DNA from: Patescibacteria group bacterium | GTDB lineage: Bacteria > Patescibacteriota > Gracilibacteria > Peribacterales > Peribacteraceae | Reading direction: 5' to 3' | DNA: 23,236 nucleotides | Assembly (NCBI GenBank): GCA_018818235.1 | Contig: JAHISE010000157.1 | Span: 1-23,236, forward strand | Shown here: positions 8,421 through 16,596 of the stretch, one piece after another | How positions within the stretch are numbered: position 1 is the stretch's first letter | Layout: the number at the start of each line of letters is the position of its first letter | Notes under the pieces: model-generated | What the model was told of the DNA's origin: nothing | What the model saw: only the letters and a program-made list of their open reading frames with translations | Database searches by the model: none | Made by a program: the position numbers and the translations under genes

Positions 8421-8508
8421 GATTCACTTGATTAAGGGATTAACATGATTTTAACAGATATATCATATATTAAATCAAGAAAATCCTTTAATCATGAAAA
8501 TCAGACAA
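8409..8508. repeat. Leader inverted repeat upstream of P3 (copy 2, degenerate right arm)
   Basis: The left arm TGTCTGAACCATGATT (8409-8424) covers the P3 start codon. The right arm (8490-8508) reads AATCATGAAAATCAGACAA, with the GGT of the other copies changed, so the outer stem is interrupted here. The right arm ends 4 bp before the P4 stop. Confidence 0.75.
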
Positions 8509-8512
8509 TTAC

Positions 8513-10213
8513 TCAGCCATAGACTTCTTTATGGTAGCAGGATTCACAATATACTTTCTCGGGTCTTCCCGGAGCATAAGCTGTATCCATCTCTGTTCCA
8601 CATTTGTTACACTTTCTTTTCCAAAGCCTGTAAGGATTCTTATACTCGAATCTATCAAAGTGCCTCTGATCCGGATGCCTGCGTGGAATCGGGAGTTTGT
8701 GATTTCTGTAGAATGCAAGTTCTTGCTTGATTAGCCTGAATGGTCTTCCAGTTTCCTCACATTTAATAGCCCAGTTTAAAACATCATCAGGGATATCATC
8801 AGTGCTATCTGGAAGTTGAGCAGCTTCTATTGTTTTGTCAGCTTCTACAGGCGGATCATAATCATTCCATTGAAATCCATTACTTAGAGCTTCTTCTCTT
8901 TCCAGTGGGAAGAAACTTTGTGCCATTGTTTCGTTGTATCCAAAACAGGAAATTTCCGGAGGGAAGAACTGGCCCCACTCACCGGTACTTTGCATGTGTT
9001 CAATTATTCTGGTGGCAAGATCGTTATATTCATCCTCTGAGTATTTCTTATTAAAAATAATATTGTTGTCATGTTCAATACCTACACATCCTAAAAGATT
9101 CGAGCTCGTTCGATCGCAGAAGTATGAGTAATAAACATTGCTACATCCTCGTGATATGTAATAGCCCGAAATGACGTTGCGCACATTAATGCCTATCACA
9201 CATGAGTTATAACACAGCTCCATCTTGGTGCCCCAAATATGAACATCCCTGCTGTCCTTTGCGCCAGTTATACAATCAGTGCAGTATGCGCAGTCATGTA
9301 ATTCATTACAGTCGAAGCAATGCTGTGCATTTTTTGAATGATTAAGATTATCTCCCGTTGAATCTTGGGTTTGTATTCCTCTGGTTGCTTTAACAGGTTG
9401 GGTCAAAAAGAATTCCTCAACCTTATTTTTCATTTCATTAATTACAGATTGTTTGTTTGATTCAAAGTTATTAATGAATTCTTCGTATTCTTCTTTTGAA
9501 TGAGGTTTATTAAAGATGTGGTATTCCTTTTTGTGAAGATTTGCACATCCGAAACATTTCTTACATCCAATACAATCACGCAAGAACCATGAGTCCTGAC
9601 AGTTGTGGCAGAATCTGCTGAATTTAGTGTTATAGCAGTTATAACAATGTGTGCATTCATAACAAAGCTCTGAATTTTCGATAGCTAAAAAGTCCATACA
9701 AGATTTTATGCGTACAAATGTATGTCCGTAGTAACCGTCTTCAGCTTGTTCTCCATCAAATATCAGATAACAGTTTTTAAGAGTCAGATTATCGTTTGTG
9801 TAGTCACTATTTATATTTTCAGTTCCAATAACAGCTATATTTGGCAAGGGTGCTGTTTCTAGTAATTCTCTGAATTGCTCAAAAAACGGGCGATTAAAAT
9901 CAAAATCTCTTCCGTAATCTAATGCGTTGTGTTTATCCGAAAACCAGATGTCTTTGTCGTAAACAACGAATGGTGAGTCAGGTTTGTAGATTGAAACTAT
10001 TTGTTTGCCGGAATGATCACATTTTCTGTTGTAGAGAGTTCTGCTGTTATAAAAAGCAAGTCTGCGTTGCAGACGGCAATCAAAACAATCTATCGGAGAG
10101 GGGAGTGAAAGTTTCTTGTCGTTTATTATGGGTGAAACTCTGTTCAGGAATTCGATCTCCTCGGGTGTGATTGGGAAGGTGGTGCCGCAGGTGGTGCATG
10201 TTGTCTGAACCAT
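8513..10213 (-). CDS. P4: Cys-rich multi-zinc-ribbon array protein
   Basis: A 566 aa paralogue of unknown function. Ribbon 1: C6, C9, C43, C46 (CFDC as second pair). Ribbon 2 has kept only one Cys (RKCDHSGKQI). Block A contains SELCYECTHCYNCYN and DCIGCKKCFGCANL and ends YHIFNKPHSKEEYEE. Block B is unusual: it has long stretches without paired Cys (GINVRNVISGYYISRG) and its end motif is worn to NNIIFNKKYSEDEYND, where nearly all sisters have YCILNKQY. The C-terminal region and ribbon 3 (CNKCGTEM...YCESC) are normal, ending KEVYG. It has a perfect inverted-repeat leader; the P3 leader begins 4 bp after its stop. Confidence 0.92.
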   Translation of the reverse strand: MVQTTCTTCGTTFPITPEEIEFLNRVSPIINDKKLSLPSPIDCFDCRLQRRLAFYNSRTLYNRKCDHSGKQIVSIYKPDSPFVVYDKDIWFSDKHNALDYGRDFDFNRPFFEQFRELLETAPLPNIAVIGTENINSDYTNDNLTLKNCYLIFDGEQAEDGYYGHTFVRIKSCMDFLAIENSELCYECTHCYNCYNTKFSRFCHNCQDSWFLRDCIGCKKCFGCANLHKKEYHIFNKPHSKEEYEEFINNFESNKQSVINEMKNKVEEFFLTQPVKATRGIQTQDSTGDNLNHSKNAQHCFDCNELHDCAYCTDCITGAKDSRDVHIWGTKMELCYNSCVIGINVRNVISGYYISRGCSNVYYSYFCDRTSSNLLGCVGIEHDNNIIFNKKYSEDEYNDLATRIIEHMQSTGEWGQFFPPEISCFGYNETMAQSFFPLEREEALSNGFQWNDYDPPVEADKTIEAAQLPDSTDDIPDDVLNWAIKCEETGRPFRLIKQELAFYRNHKLPIPRRHPDQRHFDRFEYKNPYRLWKRKCNKCGTEMDTAYAPGRPEKVYCESCYHKEVYG

Positions 10214-10308
10214 GATTCACTTGATTAAAAGATTAACATGATTTTAGCAAACGGATCATATCTTAAATCAAGAAAATCCTTTAATCCTAAAAATCATGGT
10301 TCAGACAA
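10201..10308. repeat. Leader inverted repeat upstream of P4 (copy 3, perfect arms)
   Basis: Perfect 17-bp arms TTGTCTGAACCATGATT (10201-10217) and its complement (10292-10308), with the P4 start codon inside the left arm. The right arm ends 4 bp before the P5 stop. Confidence 0.88.
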
Positions 10309-10312
10309 TGGC

Positions 10313-11998
10313 TCACCCATAAACCTCTCCATGATAACACTCCTCACAAAATACCGTCTCTGCCCTTTCCGGAGCAAAAGTAGACCAAATTTCTTCGCTA
10401 CATTTGTCACACTTTCTTAACCACAATTGCCATGGATTCCTCTTTACTTTCCTTCTTCTATGTCTTTCATCAAAACACATACGTGGCAACGCGACGTTTA
10501 ATTTTTTGTAGAATGCAAGTTCTTGCTTTGTAATTCGGAAGTTCTTTCCTGTAACTTCACATGCAAGTACTTCGTCACAAATTGAATCATCGATATCAGC
10601 AATATCATCAGCGACCTGATCCCATGTAATAGTCTCTTGACCGGTTGTAAAAGGAAGATCATCTTTCCACTTCCATCCTTGAGCCAAAGCTTCTTCTTTT
10701 GTAAGAGGGAACATGTCCATAGCTACACTTTCGTTGTATGCGAATTGTAGTGTTTCTTTGGGGAAGTACTTGCCCCATTCATCTGTGCTTACAAGGTGAT
10801 CAATGATCTTTGGTAGAAGCTCAAAGTATTCTTCCTTTGCATATTGCATATTTAATATACAAAACTCTTTTTTCCTTAGGCTTACGCATCCAAATGAATT
10901 ATTTGACTGCGTACAATCTTCACAACAAGTCAGATTATCTACTTGTTCCAAGCATCTATTACAATTTATGCAGCTGCGGGCATTGTAACCAACGGTAGAA
11001 CACTGAAAGCAGCATTCCACGTTGTCTCCTATCTCGTTACAGTCCATACAGTTTGTTGCTTTCATAAAAGCCAGGAAGATGTATTTGCAGTCATACAGGT
11101 CACGAGAATCAAAGCAGAAAGATGCGTTTTTGCAATTTGAAAGATAATCGCCGGTGCAGTTCTCTGTTTGAACATCTTGTCTGTAACGTCGGGGAGTGTC
11201 TTTTATATGCTCATCCAGCTTTTCGTAAGCGGCAGATAGTACTTTGTATGAACTTGTCTTAAGTTCCTGTGACCTCTGTTCGTACTCTTCTTTTGTAAGT
11301 TGTTCATTGAAAAGGCAATATTCTTTTTGATGTTGATTTACACAGAACATACAATTCTTGCATCCGATGCAGTTGTGCAAATAAGCACTATCCTGACAAT
11401 GAACACTGTTCTGACAGAATTTACAATTGTACAAGTTCTGTGAGTCAATGCATTCATAACTTAGTTCACATTCTTTTGTTCTGTAACAATCCAAACAGTT
11501 TTTGCAACTGTTGATACTTTGGCAGAACATGCAATCCCAACTGTCATCCGAATCGAAAATCAGATAACAATTTCTATTTCTTCCTGCGTGGTTTGTATAC
11601 TCACAGTTTTCATCATGCTTGTATGCAGTGAACACATTGCGGCGGGGGACTATATCCGATAGTGCTTTGAATTGTTCAAAGAAAGGTTTGTTAAAGTCGT
11701 AATCTCTCCCGTATTGCATTGGATCCCATTTGTCACTCCACCAGTATTCCTGATCGTAAACCTGAAAAGGCTTATCCGGTGAGTACATTGATAAAATTTC
11801 TTTTCCTGTAGCGTCACATTTCCTTGGGTACAAAATTCGTTGATTGTATGAGGCACATCTAAGTTGTGCTCTACATAACACACACATTTTAGGCGGAGGA
11901 AAGGGGGCAACTTTTGCTTTCGTGGCTAGGCTGTTTGCGAAATCTTGGTCTTCTTGTGTGATTTCGAAGGGGGAGCCGCAGTGGGAGCAGTTAGGCAT
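10313..11998 (-). CDS. P5: Cys-rich multi-zinc-ribbon array protein
   Basis: A 561 aa paralogue of unknown function. It begins MPNCSHCG instead of MVQT, with ribbon 1 at C4, C7, C39, C42 (second pair CVLC). Ribbon 2 is reduced to one Cys (RKCDATGKEI). Block A is dense in Cys (SWDCMFCQSINSCKNCLDC; NCIGCKNCMFC) and ends YCLFNEQLTKEEYEQ. Block B ends FCILNMQYAKEEYFEL. The IPDD motif is replaced by IDDSICDEVLACEV, so the usual DDxLNWAI segment is altered. Ribbon 3 (CDKCSEEI...FCEEC) is intact and the tail is GEVYG. It starts 39 bp after the STAS-like gene and lacks the inverted-repeat leader, so it is probably cotranscribed with the ATPase/STAS pair. Confidence 0.9.
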   Translation of the reverse strand: MPNCSHCGSPFEITQEDQDFANSLATKAKVAPFPPPKMCVLCRAQLRCASYNQRILYPRKCDATGKEILSMYSPDKPFQVYDQEYWWSDKWDPMQYGRDYDFNKPFFEQFKALSDIVPRRNVFTAYKHDENCEYTNHAGRNRNCYLIFDSDDSWDCMFCQSINSCKNCLDCYRTKECELSYECIDSQNLYNCKFCQNSVHCQDSAYLHNCIGCKNCMFCVNQHQKEYCLFNEQLTKEEYEQRSQELKTSSYKVLSAAYEKLDEHIKDTPRRYRQDVQTENCTGDYLSNCKNASFCFDSRDLYDCKYIFLAFMKATNCMDCNEIGDNVECCFQCSTVGYNARSCINCNRCLEQVDNLTCCEDCTQSNNSFGCVSLRKKEFCILNMQYAKEEYFELLPKIIDHLVSTDEWGKYFPKETLQFAYNESVAMDMFPLTKEEALAQGWKWKDDLPFTTGQETITWDQVADDIADIDDSICDEVLACEVTGKNFRITKQELAFYKKLNVALPRMCFDERHRRRKVKRNPWQLWLRKCDKCSEEIWSTFAPERAETVFCEECYHGEVYG

Positions 11999-12037
11999 AG
12001 TAGAAGATTAAGGGGTTAAGGGATTGAGCTCAAGTCC

Positions 12038-12334
12038 TTATTCCATTACCACTTTCTTATCCCATTCTTCTGCTAAAAAAGCAAGAGTCTTGCGTACAGT
12101 AATGTTCTTCTGTGTATTTGTTAAACGCAGTTCATTTTTGTTATGCTCCATAACAAGTGGAGTAATAAATTCGTCAGCGAAAGAAGGTGTAAGAACATCC
12201 ACACCTTTGAAGTCAATTGCCAGTTCTTCGCCATCTTTCTTTTCGGTAAGATGAGGGCTGATTGCCAGCAGTGCTTCGTGACCCGCTGGACGGGAATTTA
12301 GCACAGAGCCGAACTTTTTCATTTCGATTATCAT
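12038..12334 (-). CDS. STAS-like DUF4325 protein
   Basis: The 98 aa protein shows the core of the STAS-like DUF4325 family: IDFKGVDVLTPSFADEFITP followed by a C-terminal helix. These resemble anti-anti-sigma STAS domains and are typically encoded next to a GHKL ATPase. I chose the ATG at 12334 because it overlaps the upstream ATPase stop by 4 bp (ATGA); the longer frame to 12394 lies inside the ATPase gene. A switch role, with the ATPase controlling its partner by binding or phosphorylation, is inference from related anti-sigma systems. No sigma factor lies nearby. Confidence 0.8.
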   Translation of the reverse strand: MIIEMKKFGSVLNSRPAGHEALLAISPHLTEKKDGEELAIDFKGVDVLTPSFADEFITPLVMEHNKNELRLTNTQKNITVRKTLAFLAEEWDKKVVME

Positions 12335-12957
12335 GTCAGAGGGAATGATACTATAGCTATACAACCGGGGACAGAAGTTTCTGCTTTTGACCATTCTTCC
12401 GTTATTCCAAAAATGCAGTATCGAGCCGATCCGCTGGTGAATACAAGATCTATACCATCCTCGAGCAAAGTTTTCCTTACGAACTTGAGACCATTCCCGC
12501 GACGTTCCGGTGCTCTTCCGGAAATATGACGCAAGAATGCAGCTTTTAAAGCTTCGTCATGTGTAGTAATTTCGGGAAAAACCCGTTGTAGAGTTTTTAG
12601 AACTCCCTGACCACGATCTGCAACTGTAATAACAAAATAATTATCAAGTTTTTCTGATGTAAGCAAACATCCGGGAATGTCATGCCACTGTCCTAAATTA
12701 TGATCAAATGAGTTGCCGCAAATCTCGGATAATATGGCATGAAGAAGATACGATGTGTCTTCGTTTGTTCCTGAGAGCAATATTTCTTTTCTTAGGTGTT
12801 CCAGGCGTGCATCAAGAATATCACGGGAAGAACAATAATGACCTTTCTGTGGGTTTGTTGCAGTTTTTGATGTTGCCCAGGAAAAAGCTTCCCTTACACT
12901 TTCATTTTTCAATACGTTGAGCATATCCATATTCGATAGATTCCCAGAAAAAGACAT
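12331..12957 (-). CDS. GHKL (HATPase_c) ATP-binding protein, DUF4325 partner
   Basis: This 208 aa protein has the GHKL ATP-binding elements: an N-box (LSEICGNSFDHN, with E78 and N82 counted from the chosen start), a G1 box VADRGQGV (D114, G116, G118) and a G2 box ERRGNGLKFV (about 152-160). No histidine phosphorylation domain or membrane helix is present, so it is like anti-sigma/SpoIIAB-type kinases rather than a sensor kinase. I prefer the ATG at 12957 (MSFSGNLSN); a TTG at 12972 gives five more residues. The next gene, a STAS-like protein, overlaps by 4 bp. A terminator-like hairpin at 12979-12999 lies just before the start, so expression needs either an internal promoter or read-through. 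Confidence 0.82.
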   Translation of the reverse strand: MSFSGNLSNMDMLNVLKNESVREAFSWATSKTATNPQKGHYCSSRDILDARLEHLRKEILLSGTNEDTSYLLHAILSEICGNSFDHNLGQWHDIPGCLLTSEKLDNYFVITVADRGQGVLKTLQRVFPEITTHDEALKAAFLRHISGRAPERRGNGLKFVRKTLLEDGIDLVFTSGSARYCIFGITEEWSKAETSVPGCIAIVSFPLT

Positions 12958-12978
12958 TCTTTGCAATGACAAACATTT

Positions 12979-12999
12979 AAAAAGGCTCCTTTCGGAGCC
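12979..12999 (-). terminator. Rho-independent terminator downstream of P6
   Basis: On the minus strand the stem GGCTCC/GGAGCC (12999-12994 and 12989-12984, GAAA loop) is followed by TTTTT (12983-12979). It lies about 70 bp after the P6 stop and only about 22 bp before the ATPase start codon. Confidence 0.72.
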
Positions 13000-13008
13000 C
13001 GATAATCA

Positions 13009-13024
13009 CCTCGGTTTTCCGAGG
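13009..13024. repeat. Second hairpin between P6 and the ATPase gene
   Basis: CCTCGG/CCGAGG with a four-base loop stands 9 bp from the terminator hairpin on the P6 side. It has no T-run; it may strengthen termination or take part in attenuation. Confidence 0.4.
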
Positions 13025-13071
13025 GAGGTATATTTTCAGTTTAGGGTATTAGTATGATGATTGAAAGTATG

Positions 13072-14805
13072 TTAATAAACATCAGCTAAATAACATTTCT
13101 CACAATAGACAACCTCCGATCGCTCCGGTGCATAACTCGTCTCCATCTCCTCCCCGCACTTATCACAATGTCTTTTCCATAGCTTACGTGGAGGCCTCTT
13201 GCTCATTCTTCTTTTATATCGCTCCTCGGGATGGAAGTGGGGGATTGGGAGTTGCATTCTGCGGTAAAAGGCTAACTCTTGCGGGACGATCATGAATTGT
13301 TTTCCTGTTGCTTGGCATTCTATTGCCCAGTTAAGTACATCATCAGGAATATCTTTTATTTTGTCCGGTAACTTTTCTGCCGGTATTACTTTTTCGGATT
13401 CAATAGGATCATCTGGAACATCACGCCATGTGAAACCTTTAGATAGGGCTTCATACTTCGAAAGTGGAAATAAGTCATGTGCCAATGTTTCGTTGTAATC
13501 AAATGGGGAAATACTAACCGGGAAGAATTTACCGTATTCACCTGCCTGTCCTGTACCGGAGTCAGCCGCGGCTGACGACTGGTACTGGGTGCTCTTCATA
13601 TGTTCTACAATTCGTGGAATCATTTCGAAATATTCTTCTTTGGAATACTGTTTATTTAGTATGCAGTATTGTTGTTTCATCATGCTTATACATCCAAACA
13701 GATGTTCGGCTCCATTTCCAATTATTGCGCTGTAGAAACAGTCATTTACACCGTTAACTAAGCCGTTAATAAATGCACAGTGCAGAACACCAACTCCTCC
13801 AGCCATCACTTCGTATGTTAGTTCTGATCCGCCATGAGCATAACAATCTTGAGAGTATTTAACATCCCATGGCAGATAAATACAGTTTTTTATGTGCTCA
13901 CATCCATTAATATCAAAGCAGTTTTCGCAGTCCTTGCTTTTATACAGGAAGTTGCCTGTACAGTTTTCGCATTGAACTTGCTTTGTATATATGTGGGGTA
14001 TTTTTAGACGAGCTTCTTCGGATCTAATTTTATATTTCTCAATGGAATCAGAAGTAAAATTAAAATCCTGTATAAAGCTGTTCCATTTTTCTTCTGTAAC
14101 TTTTTCGTTGAATATGCAGTGTGTTTGTTGCCTGAGACCGTGGCAACCAAAGCATTTTGTGCATCCGATAAGATCGGAACAAAAGTAACAATCTGAGCAG
14201 TTATCAAGAAGATTACAGTGAATGCATCCATATGCTTGTGTGCAATCCATGCATTCATAGCAAAGCTCAGATTTATGCATGAATGATGTGTCTGCGCAAT
14301 CGTTAGAGAACTCTGTGTTGTAGCAGTAATAGAGTCTTTCGCTTTCATCACAGTTATAATTCATGTAACCGTTCTTCAAATTAAAACAATTATTATTGAA
14401 GGTTGCATTCTCGCAATTGAAGTTCCAAAGTGCGATAAGAGGAGTTACTTTCCACAAATCGTGAAATTGCTCGAAGAATGATCGGTTGAAGTCATAGTCT
14501 CTCCCATAATCCAGAGGACTCCATTTGTCACTCCACCAAGCTTCCTGATCATAAACAACCAAATCTTTCTCAGGTGCGTAAATAGAAATTATATCTTTAC
14601 CGGTTAAGTCACACTTTCGTTTGTAGAACTTTCTTTCGTTTCTAAAGCACAATCTGTGTTGCATTCTACAATCAGAACAGAGCTCAGGTGGTGGGAATGT
14701 ATAACGGATTTCATTTAATACAGGCGATACTTTTTCGTAGAAGGAGAGGTCTTCGGGGGTTATTTCGAACGAGGAGCCGCATTTGGTGCAAGTTGTCTGA
14801 ACCAT
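13072..14805 (-). CDS. P6: Cys-rich array protein with an in-frame palindromic insertion
   Basis: A 577 aa paralogue, the longest copy, of unknown function. Ribbon 1: C6, C9, C43, C46; ribbon 2 reduced to one Cys (RKCDLTGKDI). Block A has a run of aromatic residues (RLYYCYNTEF) and DLIGCTKCFGCHGL and ends HCIFNEKVTEEKWNS, a divergent end motif. Block B ends YCILNKQYSKEEYFEM. After MKST, where sisters read directly into GEWG or GEYG, there are about 15 extra residues (QYQSSAAADSGTGQA) encoded by a palindrome at 13553-13585. The C-terminal region then resumes normally, with IPDDVLNWAIECQ and ribbon 3 CDKCGEEM...YCEKC; the tail is LADVY rather than LKEVY. It has the inverted-repeat leader upstream and a terminator downstream, so it is the last gene of its transcript. 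Confidence 0.91.
   Translation of the reverse strand: MVQTTCTKCGSSFEITPEDLSFYEKVSPVLNEIRYTFPPPELCSDCRMQHRLCFRNERKFYKRKCDLTGKDIISIYAPEKDLVVYDQEAWWSDKWSPLDYGRDYDFNRSFFEQFHDLWKVTPLIALWNFNCENATFNNNCFNLKNGYMNYNCDESERLYYCYNTEFSNDCADTSFMHKSELCYECMDCTQAYGCIHCNLLDNCSDCYFCSDLIGCTKCFGCHGLRQQTHCIFNEKVTEEKWNSFIQDFNFTSDSIEKYKIRSEEARLKIPHIYTKQVQCENCTGNFLYKSKDCENCFDINGCEHIKNCIYLPWDVKYSQDCYAHGGSELTYEVMAGGVGVLHCAFINGLVNGVNDCFYSAIIGNGAEHLFGCISMMKQQYCILNKQYSKEEYFEMIPRIVEHMKSTQYQSSAAADSGTGQAGEYGKFFPVSISPFDYNETLAHDLFPLSKYEALSKGFTWRDVPDDPIESEKVIPAEKLPDKIKDIPDDVLNWAIECQATGKQFMIVPQELAFYRRMQLPIPHFHPEERYKRRMSKRPPRKLWKRHCDKCGEEMETSYAPERSEVVYCEKCYLADVY
13553..13585. repeat. Palindromic element inside the P6 coding sequence
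   Basis: GTCAGCCGCGGCTGAC is a perfect 16-bp palindrome, extended on both sides by imperfectly paired GTACCGGA and GACTGGTAC. It is GC-rich against the AT-rich gene and encodes an in-frame peptide absent from all nine paralogues. Confidence 0.75.
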
Positions 14806-14900
14806 GATTTACTTGATTAAGGGATTAACATGATTTTAGCAAACAAATCATGTCTATAATCAAGAAAATCCTTTAATCATACAAATCATGGTTCAGATAA
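14793..14900. repeat. Leader inverted repeat upstream of P6 (copy 4)
   Basis: The left arm TTGTCTGAACCATGATT (14793-14809) includes the P6 start codon; the right arm (14884-14900) is AATCATGGTTCAGATAA, with one mismatch. The P7 stop is 13 bp away, the largest gap of the six copies. Confidence 0.85.
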
Positions 14901-14913
14901 TGGGCAAGGTTTA

Positions 14914-16593
14914 TCAATAGACTTCTTTAAGGTAGCAATCTTCACAATAAACCTTCTCAGGGCGATCAGGAGCGTACGTGGTCTCAATCTCCACTCCACA
15001 CTTCTCGCATTTCCTTTTCCAGAGCTTACGGGGATTTCTTTGAGCCATTCTCCTTTTGTGACGTTCATCAGGATGTAAATGGGGAACGGGAAGTTTCATT
15101 CTTCTGTAGAACTCGAGTTCCTGCTTTACGATCTTGAAAGGTCTCTGAGTAATTTCACATTTGATTGCCCAGTTTAGGACATCATCAGGGATATCATCAA
15201 TTGAGTCAGGTAATCTATCTGCAGAAATTATCTTTTCTACATCAGGCATTTCATCTTTTTCATCGCGCCATTTCCATCCTCTTTCCAAAACCTCTTTTTT
15301 TGTAAGAGGGAAGTAGTCTTGTGCAATTGTCTCGTTGTATGCAAAAGGTGAGAGTTCGACAGGAAAGAACTCGCCCCATTCACCTGTGGATTGCATATGT
15401 TCTATGATTTTTGGAACCAATTCTTCGTATTCTTGCTTTTCATATTGTTTGTTTAGTATGCAATATTCCCTTTTGTTCATACACACACAACCAAACATGT
15501 GATTACATGATTTTACTATGTCGCAGTAATGGGAATTCTTAGAAGTCCATGATCCGTTAGTAAATATACAGTTGTATGCTCTGTAACCAAAACTGGTACC
15601 TTCATAGCCCATTTCAGCTTCTGTAGTATGACAAATATCAGCCATATCTTTGTTTTCAAAACCCGTATATACGTAGCGGCAGTCTTCTCCGTAAGAAAGA
15701 TCAAAACATCCGGTCAGATTTTTTGAATTTGCAAGATAGTCACCGGAAACATTTTCACAGTTAATGATTTCCGCAGCTCTGTGTATAGAATTTTGCTTAA
15801 AAGTTGTAAATTCATCCAATAAAGATTTGATATCTCCATTTTGGATCTTTTCTTTAATACTTCTTTTAATATTGCTGTATTCATCTTTATTTAATTGTCT
15901 ATTTTTGTAGCAATATTGTTTTTTTCTTAAATTGGTGCACATAATGCATTCGGAACATCCTTTGCAGTCGTATAAGAAGTATCCATCATTACAATTACTG
16001 CAATTCTGTCCGAAAAACAAAGTATGGCATTTTTCGCAATCTACAACTTCGTAGCACAAATTAGACTCCAGGCAATTTAATGTATCAACACAGTTTTGGG
16101 ACTTGATAACCTGAGTTCCATACAGACATTCCTCATTGTATTCAGCTGCAAAAATCAGATAACAGTTCTTGTTGTAACCGGAGAGATTCACGTAATCCGA
16201 GTTCTCGTTGTTAATAACGTGTAAAGCTATTCGAGGTACTTCGTTTTGCAACTCTGCAAATTGTTCAAAGAAGGGGCGGTTAAAGTCAAAGTCTTTGCCG
16301 TATTTTAAGGCATCCCATTTATCGCTGTACCATTCGTTTGAATCATAAATTTTGTAGGGCTTGTCTGCTGAATAACAAGATAGAATATCCTTACCGCTCA
16401 AATCACATTTGCGGGAATATAGCATTCTTTCGTTTCTGATCGCAATTCTGCGTTGTTGCCTGCAATCAGGACAGAGGGTAGGAGGTGGGACCTGATATTT
16501 TTTATTGTTATAAACAGGAGAAACCTTGTCATAAAAATCCAGATCACTTTGAGTGATTTCGAATGAAATGCCGCATTGTCTACATTTAGCCAT
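14914..16593 (-). CDS. P7: Cys-rich multi-zinc-ribbon array protein
   Basis: A 559 aa paralogue of unknown function, starting MAKCRQCG rather than MVQT. Ribbon 1: C4, C7, C41, C44; ribbon 2 reduced (RKCDLSGKDI). Block A includes ESNLCYEVVDCEKCHTLFFG and DCKGCSECIMCTNL and ends YCYKNRQLNKDEYSN. Block B is relatively poor in CxxC and ends YCILNKQYEKQEYEEL. The C-terminal region is near consensus (IPDDVLNWAIKCE, HPDERHKRR) and ribbon 3 is complete (CEKCGVEI...YCEDC). It starts 3 bp after the P8 stop, with no leader repeat, so P8 and P7 should be translated from one mRNA with HigBA. Confidence 0.91.
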   Translation of the reverse strand: MAKCRQCGISFEITQSDLDFYDKVSPVYNNKKYQVPPPTLCPDCRQQRRIAIRNERMLYSRKCDLSGKDILSCYSADKPYKIYDSNEWYSDKWDALKYGKDFDFNRPFFEQFAELQNEVPRIALHVINNENSDYVNLSGYNKNCYLIFAAEYNEECLYGTQVIKSQNCVDTLNCLESNLCYEVVDCEKCHTLFFGQNCSNCNDGYFLYDCKGCSECIMCTNLRKKQYCYKNRQLNKDEYSNIKRSIKEKIQNGDIKSLLDEFTTFKQNSIHRAAEIINCENVSGDYLANSKNLTGCFDLSYGEDCRYVYTGFENKDMADICHTTEAEMGYEGTSFGYRAYNCIFTNGSWTSKNSHYCDIVKSCNHMFGCVCMNKREYCILNKQYEKQEYEELVPKIIEHMQSTGEWGEFFPVELSPFAYNETIAQDYFPLTKKEVLERGWKWRDEKDEMPDVEKIISADRLPDSIDDIPDDVLNWAIKCEITQRPFKIVKQELEFYRRMKLPVPHLHPDERHKRRMAQRNPRKLWKRKCEKCGVEIETTYAPDRPEKVYCEDCYLKEVY

Positions 16594-16596
16594 CAG

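Noticed and set aside
6741..10315. Genetic code 25 (TGA read as Gly), as in some CPR groups
   Set aside because: P3, P4 and P5 end in TGA right after the family C-terminus, P1 overlaps HEPN by TGATG, and HEPN/MNT and ATPase/STAS overlap by ATGA, which fits TGA as stop.
12334..12394. Longer start for the STAS-like gene
   Set aside because: The extra 20 codons lie wholly within the upstream ATPase coding region and do not look like the family; the ATGA overlap supports the start at 12334.
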